Under the pieces are notes generated by a model. That model did not search any database, had not been told where the DNA came from, and saw nothing but the letters and a program-made list of their open reading frames with translations. A DNA stretch of 64,000 nucleotides, from assembly GCF_036417845.1 (NCBI RefSeq), contig NC_090002.1, forward strand, positions 1,674,001-1,738,000, written 5' to 3'. Origin of the DNA: Apteryx mantelli. Its lineage: Eukaryota; Chordata; Aves; Apterygiformes; Apterygidae. A program made the position numbers and the translations under genes. This document shows positions 1-12,274 of the stretch, piece by piece. Within the stretch, counting starts at the first letter, position 1. Each line of letters starts with the position of its first letter.

Positions 1-3000
1 GGCCCGTGGAGGGGAAGGTGTCTCGCGTGCTCCCGGGCCTCGCTTGAGGTTGGCTTTCCAGCACTGGAGCACAAGGTCTTGATGTGGGTGCCGAGGGGTG
101 ATCGAGGGGCTTCTGCACGCCTTCTGGTGTGCTCTGAGCATCTTGCTCGGAGCTTTGCAGGACAGGTGGGAGGAGATTAGGTGACAGTTCCTCTTGAGAT
201 TCTTCAGATTCTGCTTCGTCCTCTGAAGGCATGACCATTCCGGGGATGGTGATAGGTGGGAGCTTCATGCCTGCTGGACGCTTGTGTAATTTTTTAGCAG
301 GGATTTTCTTTTCTTCCGGCCTTAGGAAGCCCTGGCCCAGAGAGCTCTCCTTCCCACCTCTTGGTCTGGGCTCTTTTGCGACCCGCCTTCCACAGTTCCC
401 TCCTGAAGCCGCTGTGCTCAGAGGGCGACCACACTGCTCTACTAGCTGCTCCACTAGCTCACTCTCCTCGGTGCTTTCTTCTGAAGTGTCCTCAAAGCAT
501 CTTGCCTTGGCATGCATTTCCTTTTCTAACAACTTCTTCTCCTTCTTCAGGGTGTCAAGAGCATCACGGACAATCATTTCCGCATACGCTTTTAATTCTG
601 CATGGAGGTGCTGAACGTTGGAAATGGCATTTTGGATGCCACGCCTTGCAAGTGTGCTACTCTCTTGCAACACAGCAGCAACATTTTGCAAAGGTTGCAG
701 CAGGGGCAACCTTGTGGCGTCTGGTGTCCGATGTCCAGAGGCACTAGCTGATCCTTGCCCTTCTTTTGTGAGCTGGGTGGAGACAGGTGTCTGGGGTGGC
801 TGCGGTTCTCTCTTGGAAATAGCCTCAAGGGGCAGCTTCAGGATGTCAGAAAATTTGCACTGGAAGTGCCGTTCAAATTGGGAAGCTACGAAGGATTGCA
901 AGGTGGCTGCAACACGCTCAACAGCATCTGTGGCGATTTGGTCCCGAGAAGGCAGAGAAGATGCTCCGTCACAGCCTGCCACCTCAGCTTGCCTCGCTCT
1001 GCTTTCTCCCCATTTGCCAGCTCGCGTGGCTCCTCCGGCAACGCGCTGCTGCCTCCGCCTGGCCGACAGCCTGGCCTCAGAGGCGTCTGACGGGCTGCCT
1101 ACCAAACGCTTCCCCAAGCGATCCAAAAGGGTTGCTGCAATCGCTCTAGCCACCTGTGCAATTTCCTGCTGGAGATCTGCAGGTGACGTCTCCGAAGGCT
1201 CTGCCCTTCTCGCGCTAGCAAATAACCTTCCACTGATTGCCAGGGGAGCCCTCCTTAGGACGTGCACTGACGGACGCAGCTCTTTCACCCTCTCCAGCAC
1301 TTCCTCGAGCACGCTCTCAGCCAGCTCTTCCAGCTCCTGGGCTTCTGTCAGCGAAGTCCATGCCAGCGTGGTGCGGACTTGGTGATGCACTTCTTTCGTT
1401 ACAGGCTTCTGTAAGAGAAACCAGCAGGAAGTGATGAGTGACTGGTGAAGAAAAGGGTAGAGGAGGGGGAGGAGGTTAGGTTGTTGGACTGGACTCTGCG
1501 CTCTTCTGCCATGGCTGCTGCCTGCTCTCATGACGCCTCCGCCTCTTCTCGGAGGCTCGCTTGCACCTTTTCCAGTGCTGATGGAAAGAAGGTGAGTTTT
1601 GAGACCAAGAGAAAAAAAATAAGTCCTTCTTCCTGCAGCACCCAGCTGCTGTCATGCTTTGCCTGTCAGGCTGTGCCACAGGATGGAGCCGGGCAGCATT
1701 TAACATGCCCCGCTAATGAGAATCGGGCAACAGCAGGCTCTTCTCTAAGCTAACCTCTGAGCTCCTGCAGGAGGAAACCAACCCGCCAATGGCTAAGCGC
1801 TGCCACTACTGGCCTCAGGGACGCTGCATGCTTGGCTGCTCGCCACACGAGAAACCAGCAAGAGGGACCGTGGGGACACGTGGTGCAGCTAAGGGATTTG
1901 TGCTGAGTGGCGGAGTCTGAGAGCACAAGAGCCCACTGAGAGTGCCAGGCGCACCTGCTCCTGCTCAGCCGGCTGGGGGAGGCGTGCGTCTTCTTCAGGA
2001 GCCTCAGGCTTCTCCATGCTCTCCGCAATCCTGGCGAGATACCTTGGAAGAGACATACAGATGGCTGAAAGAGAGCGCCTGGAGCTGTCTTGCCCAGACC
2101 GTTCCCTGCTCAGCCCCTGCCCTCCTCCTGCTCTGGGCTTCCTGGCTCCAGTGCCCCAAAGAGCTTCCAGCTGCCTTTGCCAGCCTCCAGGCGCTGCTTG
2201 CACCACTCTAGGCACAACCAGCCTCTGCTCACGCAGCAACTGGGCACTTTCCTGGAACACAAGGCCCCAGGCAGCACCTCGCCGAAGGGCCACGGGCCCG
2301 CTCCGAGCACAGGCCTTCCTTGTGCTGCCTCTTACCTGGCCCTCACGTCCTGCTCTGCAGCTCTCAGGCTCTCTCGTTGCTCCCACAGCAGCCGCTCTCG
2401 CAGGCGAGAAATGTCCATGCCTTGCGGCAGTTCGGGGGCATTCTTTAATTTTGCCGGTTGTTCTCGAAGCATTTGCTGAAAGTTGACAGCAGGCTTTAGC
2501 TCCCCTTTGCCACAACATGCTCTCACGCGCCTGCGTGTGCAGGCTTCACGCTGGCCCAGAGCAGCGCTCTGCTTCAGCCGCGCACCCAGGGCAGGAGAGA
2601 AGGACTTCCCTCGGCACTGCCGGCAGGCGCTGGGGGATGACTTTCCTGCCCGCCCCCAGCCCCAGCCCTGTGAACCCTGAGCTTTACGTACTTGTTCTCG
2701 ACGGTACATTTTGTCAGCCTCTATCCTGAGCGTGGTCAGGTACTGCCTGTACTCGTTGAACTCCCGCAGGGTGCAAACGACCTATGGCGAGATGAGGGGG
2801 AGAAAGCAGCCACCACTTGTCACGCTCACTCCGCAGCCTGCCTTGCCCCAAAGAGCGCTAAGGCAGCGGGAGCTGCTCCCCTGCACAGCCTGCCCTGCCC
2901 AGCGGCTGGCGGCTTTGCTCCCAGCCAGCCAGCCAGCCAGCGGCGAGCAGCGCCCCTCGCTCCGCCGCCAGCCCACACGCCCGCTGCTCCGTCGGCGCCG

Positions 3001-4481
3001 AGGCAGCGTGGCACAGCCTTGGAAGAGCAGGAGTGGGAATTCCCGGAGCGGGCTCTGGGCTCCTTCTGCCCCCAGGGAAATCAGCCCAGCAGCCCTGCGC
3101 CCTCCACCCGCAAGAAGCGGCTGCAGCAAGCGCTCTGGCAACCTGCCGCTGCCCCTCCGATGGAAACTGCTCTTCTCACCCTGATGTCCAACCTACTTTG
3201 CCGTCGCTGGTGATGTAACCTCCTCTCCTTAGTCGCCGGAGGTTGCCTTTGCGGTGGTAGTAGGCTCGCAAATGTGGGTCGTGCAGACTGTTGTACTCGG
3301 AGCTCAGGGAGCGGCAGTATGGATCTCCCAGACTGAAATAACCGGATGGCTGGTGAAGCTGCAGAAAGTATCGTCCGCAGCATGAGCAGGGTAGCAGAGA
3401 TCAGGAAAGAGAGAAAGAGACTTCCGAGCTTTGTCAGCCCATAGGGTAGTGCTTTCAAGCCTCCGAGGTTGAGGGTATTGCCTGCAGAGCCTGGATTCAC
3501 ATCTCGGGCCCTGCCAGAAGGAGCCCTTCCCCCAGCACCTGGACGCCTTGCTGCCTACTGCACGCAGGGCATGAGCGGCACGCTTGCACGGCGCCACAAG
3601 GCAGGCTGGCGTTGGCTCTGGCAAGCTCGTGCACGGGCAGAGAGCAGCGGTGGGAGACGCTCTGCCGACCTGTGGCCGGTATCGGGCCCTGCTCTTTGCA
3701 ACTCCTGTCTTCTGTCAGCGGCACAGAGCCCGGAGCTTGCTTTGCCCGCTGAGGCCTGCCTCATTTAAGGACTGCAGCTCCCACTCTACAGCACGTCACC
3801 ACGCTGATTTCTCTGAAAGGCTCTTTCTTTTGCAGGCTGCTCAATGGGTCTGGGCAAGGAGATAATGCAAAAGGAGGGACTTTTCCTCCCCCGTTGCCCT
3901 GCTTTTACCTTTTCCCCCAGCTCGGTCCGGTAGAAGACAGCGTTGGAGCCAGGCAGCAACGGGAGTTGGACCCCGAGCGGGATATCCGGCAGCTCAGGAC
4001 ATCCTACTCGGAGTTGCCGTCTTCTGCGCCCGAGCTAAAAAGACAGAGACGCTCATGGGCATTCGGGCCACCATCTCAAGAGGCTTCTTGCCCAGCACGT
4101 ACCAGAAATGCTCTTTAAAGAGCCCAAGGAGAGTGCAAAGAGTGGCCTATTCCACAGCAGCTCTCTGCTTCGTCTCCTCCTTCCCTGCAGCTCCAAAGCC
4201 TGTAGACCAAAGCCCTTGCGTCCTTGCACGCCACCCCTGCCGTCTGCCGAGCTGGAATCCAGCACGGGCAGAGAGACAGGACCCCCGGAGAGCCTCCACT
4301 GCCCTCTGTCTATCGCTGCCACTTCCCTCCGCACTGCCGCATGCCCCAGAGCAGCCCTGCGTGGTCGCCGGCTCCCAAGCTGAGCCCTCTGCATCCGTCC
4401 AGCACGCACCTTGCCCCTCTTCTCCTCTGCACTCAGCAGTCCGTCTAGGTCTCGGAGGCCAGCAGCGAGATAATGCTCCAT
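1..4481 (-). CDS. FSIP2-like: FSIP2-like gene, copy A (3' end cut off by window edge)
   Basis: This is the fibrous sheath-interacting protein 2 family, a structural component of the sperm-tail fibrous sheath. Seven minus-strand exons can be read: 4481-4410 (ATG), 4034-3909, 3358-3197, 2781-2692, 2475-2336, 2042-1955 and 1408 to beyond base 1. Exon 2 carries PLGVQLPLLPGSNAVFYR and exon 3 carries SLHDPHLRAYYHRKG and GGYITSDGK. Exon 4 opens with VVCTLREFNEYRQYL. All are signatures I recall from the FSIP2 amino terminus. Each junction has GT-AG and the phases fit. The last exon is rich in predicted helix and coiled coil and is still open at base 1; by comparison with copy B about 122 coding bases are missing. 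The only coding difference from copy B that I found is Arg instead of Gln in exon 2 (base 4018). Family assignment rests on remembered motifs, not a search. Confidence 0.75.
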
Positions 4482-4916
4482 GGCTCCTATCAAGAGCCCT
4501 TCTGCAGCTGCGACCCTCGCTGGCACCTCTCGCTCCAGCGGCACGCAGCTCTGCTCGCCGCAGCCGGTCTCCCAGCGCTTGGCACTACCAGCACAACTGC
4601 GCACGGTTGCGTCGCCGCTTTCCCACGCCACCGCCCCGCTGCTGCGAGTCCACCGCGGGGCCGGCCTGCAGCCCTGGCCTGCCCTTGGCTTGCAGGAGAG
4701 TTCAAGAGCAAGGCCGAGCCAGCCCTTGACTAGCCTATGCCAGGCCTTCCCCGGGCATGGACATGTGTGCCCAGGGCTTGGCCTTTCCCAAGCACCAGCC
4801 AGAGCACCCAAGCCAGTAAATGGGTGCTCAGAGACACGCGCAGGCAGCGCTGCCGACCAGGACGCTGCTCTGGCTCACTCCGTGCTGCCCCACACCTCGC
4901 CCTCCCCGAAGACCCC
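1..4916. repeat. Segmental duplication, left copy (partner 12397-17312)
   Basis: Every base from 1 to about 4916 has a partner exactly 12,396 bp to the right, with no insertion or deletion. I noticed four substitutions, at 3000, 3975, 4018 and 4265. The unit contains FSIP2-like copy A. Identity stops abruptly at ~4917. A further ~130 bp is recognisably related to 17313-17448 but clearly diverged. Confidence 0.93.
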
Positions 4917-5952
4917 TCTTCCTGGCAGGCACCGAGCGGTGAAGGGCGAGCCCCCGAATTCCCCCCAAACCACACAAAACTGGAACGAGACTCAGTCAAA
5001 GCTGTTGGGACCTCTTCCTGCTCAGTTAGGGGAAGGACACTGCCTTCCTTGCACCCGCCAGCTCCTCTCGCCCAGCGTTTGCGTGCAGTGGTCAGCTCGT
5101 CCCTTCCTCGAGCTCTTTGGGAGAGGAAATCCGAGGCGGCTCAGCACAGAGCCGTGGGCTGGAGAGCCAGCCAGACGCCCCGGCAGCCGGGAGGCAGGAG
5201 GAGGAGAAAGCAGGCTGCTGCAAGGGACGGGAAAGCCTGGTCGCAGCCCTGGGACATGAGTGCCACACAACTGAAGCAGACAAAATGGGCCCCAACACAT
5301 GAACTCCCACACCCGCCGAGGAACGGGGACGACCTCCCTTGGTCACTTGGTTCCAGTCCCCGGTGACTGCATAGGGACATAGCAGCTGCCATCATGGTCT
5401 CCAGCACGGGCGCGATTCCTGGCAGCAGGCGATTTCTTCACGAGGACCCTCCTGGGAAACTGTACCCCCCCCCATAAGGCCTTTCCTGACGGTTTCCAAG
5501 CCCATGCCGAGCCATGTATTCACCACGAGTCTCTGAGAGCTCGCCTTTGCCTTTCAAGGCTGTCCGTCCTTTGGGCCCTACAGCTTCCCTTTGACTTTGG
5601 CATGTGGACTGTGGGTAAATGTTCTCGCAGCCATCCTGAAAGCTTCAGAGGTACGCCGGGGGATAGGGCTTGTCGATCTTTCCCCCTCAGGCATCCCCAG
5701 ACCCACATTTCCAGGGGAGTCCTACAGATACCTTTCTTCGGGACCTCACCTGCACATGATAGCTGAAATCATGCAGCTATTTAGCAAAGCTCAACAAACA
5801 TACCTACAGTCTGCATGCTTTTTGTGACTGGAGCTCACTTAAAAACAACACACAACACTTAAAGAACTACACATCAATATATATTTAAAAAACACAAAAA
5901 CACAAAAACACAACATTCTCTTCACTAAAAATCTACATAATGGAGGAAAGAG
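4917..5952. other. GC-rich spacer upstream of copy A, no gene seen
   Basis: This stretch lies 5' of FSIP2-like copy A and would hold its promoter. I saw no TATA box. The first ~130 bp is diverged duplication sequence. Near 5830-5935 there is A-rich low-complexity sequence with repeated AAAAACAC units. I see no supportable exon here. Confidence 0.5.
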
Positions 5953-7900
5953 CTATAGACGGAGGCCTGAGGAAGCGCGGCGCTTCCTAGCAGCAGCCAG
6001 GGTGAAGGACATTTTAGCCTGCAACAGAAAAGGAGGCATTTTTAGGGGAAAGGAATGTGTTGGGGGCATCCCAGCATTAACAGAGCCTCTTTCCTGGCCT
6101 CCCAGACTCTTTCTGAGGAGAGCTGCTGCCAGTCGCGCGCTGCCAGAGGCTTCCCGTGCAGACCTGAGGCCACAGCCAGGGAGAGGGCTCAGGCAGCCAG
6201 CCCCCGAGGGCTTTGCCGCTGCTGCACGTTGGGCAGCCCTGCCCCAGCGCCCATGCCTGCGAGACCTCCCTGACACCCCTGCCAGGATCCCCGCTGGCTG
6301 CTTTTGGAATTCACCCCAGAAGCAACAGGAACGGGGAAGGCCAGGCCCCCATCTGTCCCCGTCCAGCCGGCAGCAGGGGGAATACCTGGCCACTGGAGCC
6401 GTAACTCTCCCATTCCATTGGCTCGGGCTGGCTGCAGCCTGCCAGGCTGTTGGTGCCCAGAGCCTGAAAGAGAAAAGGAGGCTTTGGCAGGGGAAGCCAC
6501 AAAGCCAGAGGCTCTGGCCCCAGGGCCTCTTGTCCTCTCCCTGCCCGGGGCAGGCGGTGCGCAGCACAGGCAGCGTTATTGCCTGCCCACAGCAGGGTCC
6601 TTCCCAGCAGCCCATCCCTTTCAGAGCTGGAGAGCACTGTGGGCAAGCAGGCAGCTAAAGTGCCGGTTCCGTGCCTGTCCCTGGCTACCAGGAGCCTCGG
6701 GAAGGCTGTTCTCCAGCACATGCTTGGTCCTTCAGTGTCTTCCCTGCCGCTGGGAGAGGGCCTGGGAGGTGGCAGGGCCCTTGCCGCCGGCATGTTTCAC
6801 CGCCTTCGCCTCTGCAGCCGTGGCAGCTGTGCCACTTGCCCTCAAATCCTCTGAGTGGCCAGCTCCTCTCCAGGAGGGTGGCAAGCGCCTGTGGCCTTTT
6901 TGCCCACCCGGGAGGTGACAGCAGTGCCGCACTCCCATGAGCGCTGCTGAGAGCTTGTCCCCAAGTGCGCCTGCCCAGGAAGTGCTTGCAGGAGGAGGCT
7001 GATGGGTTTTCTGCAGCCAAAGGCATCGCAGTGTCCTGAGGACACCTCCTGGCCTGTTCTCGCAGGACTTGCTCAACTGACATGCTTGGGAGGCAGGGGA
7101 AGGAGCAAGCCCCCACCTCTCCCCGTCCAGCCGGCAGCAGGGGGGATACCTGGCCACTGGAGCCATAGCTCTCCCACTCCATAGGTTCTGGCTGGTCACT
7201 GCCAGCCAGCCTGTCGGTGCCCAGAGCCTGAAAGAGAAAAGGAGGCTTTGGCAGGGGAAGCCACGAAGGCAGAGACTCTGGCCCCAGGGCCTCTCTTCCT
7301 CCCCCGGCCCGGAGCAGGCGGTGCACAGCACAGGCAGTGCTGTCTGCCTGGAGTGGGCTCTCTCCCACCAGCAGTCCCTCTTCCCGCACTGCAGAAGACT
7401 GTGCACAAGGGAGCCCTGAGAAAGGTTTCCACTAGGAACTGCCCTGAAGAGTTTGCCTCTGTCACTGGCTGCAAGGCACGTGTGGATGGTTGTTCGCTGG
7501 GGTTTGCCTGGTGCTGCAACTGCTTCCGTGCAGCTGGGAGAGGGCCTGGGAGGCGTCAGGGCCCTGGTGCCAGGCACGTGTCTCCTCCTTCCCCCCCACA
7601 GCTGCAGGAGCTGTCCCACTTGCCCCCCGGCCTCTGCGAGGCCAGCTCCTCTCCAAGAGGCTGGCGAGCACCTCTGCCAGGATCCCCTCTGGATGCTCTT
7701 GGAAAACCAAGGCCCCATCTGTCCCCGTGCAGCCAGCTGGCTGCGGGGGCAGTACCTGGCCACTGCAGCCATAGCTTTCCCAGTCCATGGCTTCTGGGAT
7801 GCCCCAGCCAGCCATGCCGTCCGTCTCCAAAGCCTGCAAGAGAAAAGGAGGCATTTGCAGGGAAGGCCAGGAAGCCAGCGGGCTCTGGCCCCAGGGCCTC
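5950..7900. repeat. Tandem block of ~600-760 bp units, three clear copies plus a partial
   Basis: Three units share the 78-bp exon and the flanking GC-rich intron, including a run around CCAGGGCCTCTTGTCCTCTC in two units and a close variant in the third. Spacing between equivalent exon ends is 764 and 606 bp. A fourth, partial unit near 5990-6060 keeps only the acceptor-side tract (CTGCAACAGAAAAGGAGGCA) next to the terminal exon. Confidence 0.75.
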
Positions 7901-8366
7901 TTGTCCTCTCTCTGCCCGGGACAGGTGATGCACAGTGCAGGCAGTGCTAGGCCTGCCCGCAGCAGCCTCCTTCCCACCGGCAGTCCATCTTCCAGCGTGG
8001 GGGCAAAGTGAAAACTGGAGAAAAGAGAAAACTGAAATCTGGCCTGAGCCTGCTCTGGCCTGCAGTGGATTTGGGCCATCCCTCTGAGCCATCACGCAGG
8101 CCCTCCTGTCCCCGCGCAGCTCCCCTGCATCTTCTCCCGAGCATCAGTGGCCCCTGGTGCTGGCCGGCCCTGCTACACACCTGACCTTGTCGCTCCGTGG
8201 CCAGCACTGGAGACACTGTGGGACGGAACCTTGGAAGCATCCGTGTTCCCGTGGCGATAACAGCCCCGTTGTGAGGTGCCGGGGGGTGGGGGGGAGGGCA
8301 GGGCCAGTGGGGACGCAGTGAGGAAGGGTGGTCTTATGTTGGCCTTACCCTAGCGCTGATGACCAT
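5953..8366 (-). CDS. Putative small gene with three duplicated 78-bp exons, function unknown
   Basis: I do not recognise this protein. The proposed exon 1 (8366-8349) encodes MVISAR; its ATG sits in a perfect GCCGCCATGG context and is followed by the donor GTAAGG. Three 78-bp exons follow at 7833-7756, 7227-7150 and 6463-6386. Each has a strong pyrimidine tract, an AG acceptor and a CAG|GTA donor, and each encodes 26 residues ending in a motif like MEWESYGSSGQ. The terminal exon (6018-5953) encodes a basic tail, AAARKRRASSGLRL, then a stop. All junctions are phase 0, so the model gives 105 residues. An optional 30-bp exon (8215-8186) would also fit in frame. Third-position differences between the repeats (GAA/GAG, AGT/AGC, TAC/TAT) suggest coding constraint. 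I saw no AATAAA close downstream. Linking exon 1 to the repeats is inference. Confidence 0.42.
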
Positions 8367-10600
8367 GGCGGCAGAGACAAATCCTTGGTGTTGGGCTTGC
8401 TGGCTGGGAATGAGGTCTCCTCAAGCAATCCAGTGTTGATGCTGGTGGTCGCCTGCCGCAGAGGCTGGCGTCCACTCGGCGCTGTTGTTAGGCCCTTGCA
8501 AGCACGCTTCAATGCCTTGCTCTTGCTTCACTGCCCTGCAGCTCCCCTTACAACCTGATTTACACTAGGAGGTGTCTTTCACATGGTCGAGACGTGTTCC
8601 TTGGTAGCCCAATTACCCCAAAGGCCAGTTTTGCCCAGCTCCCAGGTATGCATCTCTATAGCAGAGCACCTGTGAGTTGGTGGCGGCCTGGGAGCCTCTG
8701 GTGTCCTGCTGGGCTCCTTCTCGTCTCATGCTGGGCACCTTGCAGGCGCCATGTCCCGCGGCTGAGCCCAGCCTTCTCGCGGCTCCTGCACTGCTGCCCA
8801 TCACACGGGTTCCCTTGGCCTGCTCCGCCTGGAGAGGGCAGAAGGGGCACGTGGCCGCCCTGACCAGCGGAGACCTGAAGCTGTCACAGACCTGCTGAGC
8901 AAAGGCCTCAGCCCAGCGAGGCTCGTGGGCTGGCAGGGGGAGCCCGCAGCCACCCTGGGTATAAGATGGTGGTTCCTTGCCTGGCAGCTCAGCCCCCTGC
9001 AGCCTCCGTGGGGCCTACGCAAGGGCTTGCAAAGGCACAAGGCCCCCCACTGCCATTGCCCAGCCTGGCATTTCTGGAGGCCGTTCGGCAGCGTCCTCCC
9101 TCTGCTGCCCGGGAGGAGACGCAAGTCTCTGCACGGGCTTTGCTCCGCAGCTCGGCAGCGCCGTGTGCGGGACCATCGGCAGGGTTTGCAGGGGCTGCTC
9201 AGCCTGGGGAAAGGGGCTGCGAGCAGTGCCACGGCCACAGCCCAGCGCCAGCGTGGGCCAGCTGCAGGCAGTGGGGGAGCTCGTGCATTTTAGCAGCGCA
9301 CCTGCCCTCCCCAAGCCCCGACGCGCTCGCAGCTCCGCCACAGCCGAAACAGAGAGGCCTCTGTAAAGCTGGGTACCAGGCCCCGAGTGAGCGGCGTTGC
9401 CTCCAAAGGGCGGCTGAAGGGCCGCCGCCGCTGTTACGCCAGAGCCTGCTCGAGCAAGGGGAGGAAGCAGGTGGGGGAGAAGAGGGGTAGGCACTGCGAT
9501 AGCCTTGGGCCGCAGCCTGCGGCTGCTACGTGTAAAACCTGAGGCTCTGCAAGCAGCCCTGGCGTTACGCGGCGGGAAGAAGCCTTGTCGCAGCAGGCGC
9601 AGCGCTGCCTCGAGGCGCCAGGCTCCTGCAGCCCAGGAGAGACCATTCTTTCAAGCACTGTCTGTGACTTGCCGAAGGAAAAACTGGTGCTGGGGGACGT
9701 CACCTGGGATACAGGTGTGGGAGGTTTCTCCCGTCAAGGAGTCAAGTGTTGCTGGTGTTTCTAAAAGTCAAGCAGGGGACATTTCCTAAAACAAGGGTGG
9801 CTGCAGCCACCCTGAGGTCATGCTTTTGGATCCGGGTGCGGCAGACCTCGTACATCGGGCCCCGGACTGGAAGGCAGTGGCTGCCTAGGCTCCAGCCTGA
9901 CACGGGCACGGCCTGACGGCGTTCACTACGTAGTGTATGTGCCTGCAGTCCGGGTGCAGTCTGGAGAAGGCTGCCGCAGGCTGCCAGCCTGACCGGGATG
10001 GGGGAGCAAGCTCTGTGTCAAGTACAGAGCCAGGCAAGAGGCTGAAGGTGCCCTGACCCATCATTCCCTCTTTTGCACCTTGATTGTCGGGACAAAAGAA
10101 GGTTAAGCCTTGACTCCTGGCTGTCACCGCGCTCCATTCTTGCCATAGTTTCAGAGAGGCTCTTGGACGGGACAGACCCGCACAGCCTTTGAGGAGACCT
10201 CCGCCAATGGGAATCTCATGTCAGGCAAGAGCAGGCTCTCTCCTCAGCGAGCCTCTCCTCCCCTGCGTGAAGCCACTAACCCCAAGGTGGCTGTGCTCTC
10301 ACAACGAGAGTCCTGTAGTTGCATCAGGCAACTACCTTGTGACTGGCTCCTAGAAGAAAGGGTGACACCCAGGGGTGCCTTTGCCCCACTTCCTGGGCGA
10401 CAGGTTAGAAAACCGCAACTTGGACGGAGGGAGAGTGGGAGTTTGGAGCACCACTGTCACAAGGAGGCAAAAGTTGACTCCTGGGACGGCTTCCTCAGAG
10501 CCACCAGCCCGCCATCCCGTTACCTGATCTTTTCCCAAGCCTGCCTTCTCTTCAAAAGGCTCAGAAGACTCTCTGCCATGAATGAATTCCTCACAAAGGA
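8367..10600. other. GC-rich spacer, no gene supported
   Basis: Many open frames occur here on both strands, but they are what high GC content gives by chance. None has a recognisable motif or a convincing splice frame. The part next to 8366 would hold the promoter of the putative small gene. No repeat family was recognised. Confidence 0.4.
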
Positions 10601-10617
10601 CAGAGCTGCTCTGAGTT

Positions 10618-11445
10618 ATGTCGCTTTACTGCATCAGCCCCCAGACTCTTTGCTGCTCAGCCACTGCCATCAGCTCGCTGGGGGTTTCTTTGCTCAAGCC
10701 ACCGGAACAGCTTCCACCTGCCTTTCCAAGGCTCCAAACGCAGGCTGCAGCACTGTCGTGAGTTGCACCTTACAGCAAACACACAGGGTCCTTTTTATGT
10801 GTTATCTAGGCATTGTTTTGCAGGAGCCTCCTTTAGTTCTTTGCAAGATTGGTCCATAGCTTACCTGAGCTGTTCTGGGTGCCCTTTCTGTACAGAGAAA
10901 TCAAGGTGACAGACAAGGGTCAGCAGTGCCTACATCTTGCCCCCAGGCTGTGTGCTGCTCAGCCACTGCCATCAGCTCTCTGGGGGGGTGTTTGCTCAAG
11001 CCACCGGAACAGCTTCCACCTGCCTTTCCAGGCTCCAAACACAGGCTGCGCCACTGTCTTTACAAGGAGCGCCTCTTCCCTCAGGATGCAAACTTTGCTT
11101 GCGCAAGCACAGTGGTCCAGCACCCGGGGGAGGAGAGAAGGGTTCCCTCAGCACTCCTCTACTTGGGGACGATTCTCCTGCCTCTCGCCACCCCCGTGCC
11201 CTGCGCTATATCTCAGCTCTGAGCCTGGCAGTCACGTCCACGCCAGAATGCCTGGCCCACCGCAGCAGTGCTCATCTCACCTTTATTCTGTGTCTTTTGG
11301 AGAGAAAACAAGAAAAGCCCCAACCCTCCACACTCTGAGTGTGAAGTGTGAGCCGTACTTGTTCTCGCCTGTCGATTTTCTGTGCTTTCTCGGCAACTGC
11401 GGTGGGCCGCAAGGCTCCTGCCGCACTGAATTAACGGAAGGCAAT
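10618..11445 (-). pseudogene. Decayed FSIP2-like fragment (intron/exon 4-5 region)
   Basis: Blocks align in order with copy B. Bases ~10640-10760, and again ~10940-11065, resemble intron sequence at ~14500-14610. Bases ~11075-11180 resemble ~14900-15030. Bases ~11350-11440 resemble the end of exon 4 at ~15080-15160, sharing GTACTTGTTCTCG. The reading frame of exon 4 is lost, so this is a relic and not a gene. Homology was judged by eye. Confidence 0.5.
10640..11065. repeat. Local direct duplication of ~120 bp, spacing ~305 bp
   Basis: Two blocks (about 10640-10760 and 10940-11065) share a long near-identical core, including CAAGCCACCGGAACAGCTTC, with a few substitutions and small indels. The duplication happened inside the FSIP2-like relic. 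Confidence 0.75.
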
Positions 11446-11798
11446 CGACTGCTGGCCATGGAAACATTTCACAAGAACTCTGAAGCACAGCAGTCTTCGT
11501 GCCACAGGCTCCCAACCTAGGGACATGAACTTAGCTCAGCAACACAGAGGCGAGGGCAAGCGCTGGGAGTCGCCTCTCCTTCCCTGATGACTCCTTGATA
11601 GCCCAGGCCTTCCCAGTCCACGTGAGAAAACTCGTTGTGGCTGGTTGAAGAGAAACTCCCACTCCTCTGCCTTGCCAGTTAGGCATAAGGTCTTGTCCCA
11701 CTGTTGGAGGAGCTGCTGGTGACTGTTGTGATGAGCTGTAAATCACGAGAGCAGCAAAAGAATCCCAGGAGGCAAGAGCAGCGCTTGGAAGTAAAGCC

Positions 11799-11804
11799 TT
11801 TATT
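11799..11804 (-). terminator. Poly(A) signal AATAAA for FSIP2-like copy B
   Basis: A canonical AATAAA on the minus strand lies 471 bp downstream of the copy B stop codon and is the first one I saw there. It gives a 3' UTR of roughly 0.5 kb. Confidence 0.55.
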
Positions 11805-12274
11805 CTCTGCTGGGGAGGCGCGGGGAAGGGAGGAGGTGCGGGGGGGCAGGGGGCTCCGCTCCCCGGGGGCTCTGCGGCTCTGGGCAGCAGCTATGCTGGA
11901 AGATCCTTGGGAGGGCAGCCGGAGGGGCTGTGCCACGCGGCGAGGCCTCTTCTGCACTGACGCGCGAGTCGCACCATCGGCAGCCCCTGCGGCTCCGAGG
12001 GAGGCAGGCAGGGAAGGACAGGGCCATGAGCGCCACAGGGTGCCGAGCCTTCCCCGGCCCGGCAAAGGCAGCAGGAGTGATGTGGAGCGCAGCCCTCTGC
12101 CATGTGCTTTGTGCATGTTCTTTTCCCCACGGACTGTTCAAGAGTCTGAGCAAACTCCCTCGCTTCTCTTGCTGGCCGTTACTTCTCAGCACCGGTGTGA
12201 GAAGCAGCTCTGAAGCCCGGAGCCACACACCTCCTCAGCTCAGCCCCCAGCAGCCACCCAGCCAGTGGCCTCTC

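Noticed and set aside
618..1385. Long plus-strand frame of 255 codons opposite the FSIP2-like last exon (also at 13014-13781)
   Set aside because: It is the antisense shadow of a GC-rich helical coding exon; no family resemblance or splice context on plus.
6732..7772. Minus-strand open frame of 346 codons spanning the tandem units
   Set aside because: It runs through the introns of the proposed repeated-exon gene and its wording is Arg/Pro/Ser/Gly-rich, as GC-rich non-coding sequence gives. The phase-0 78-bp exons explain the conserved parts better.
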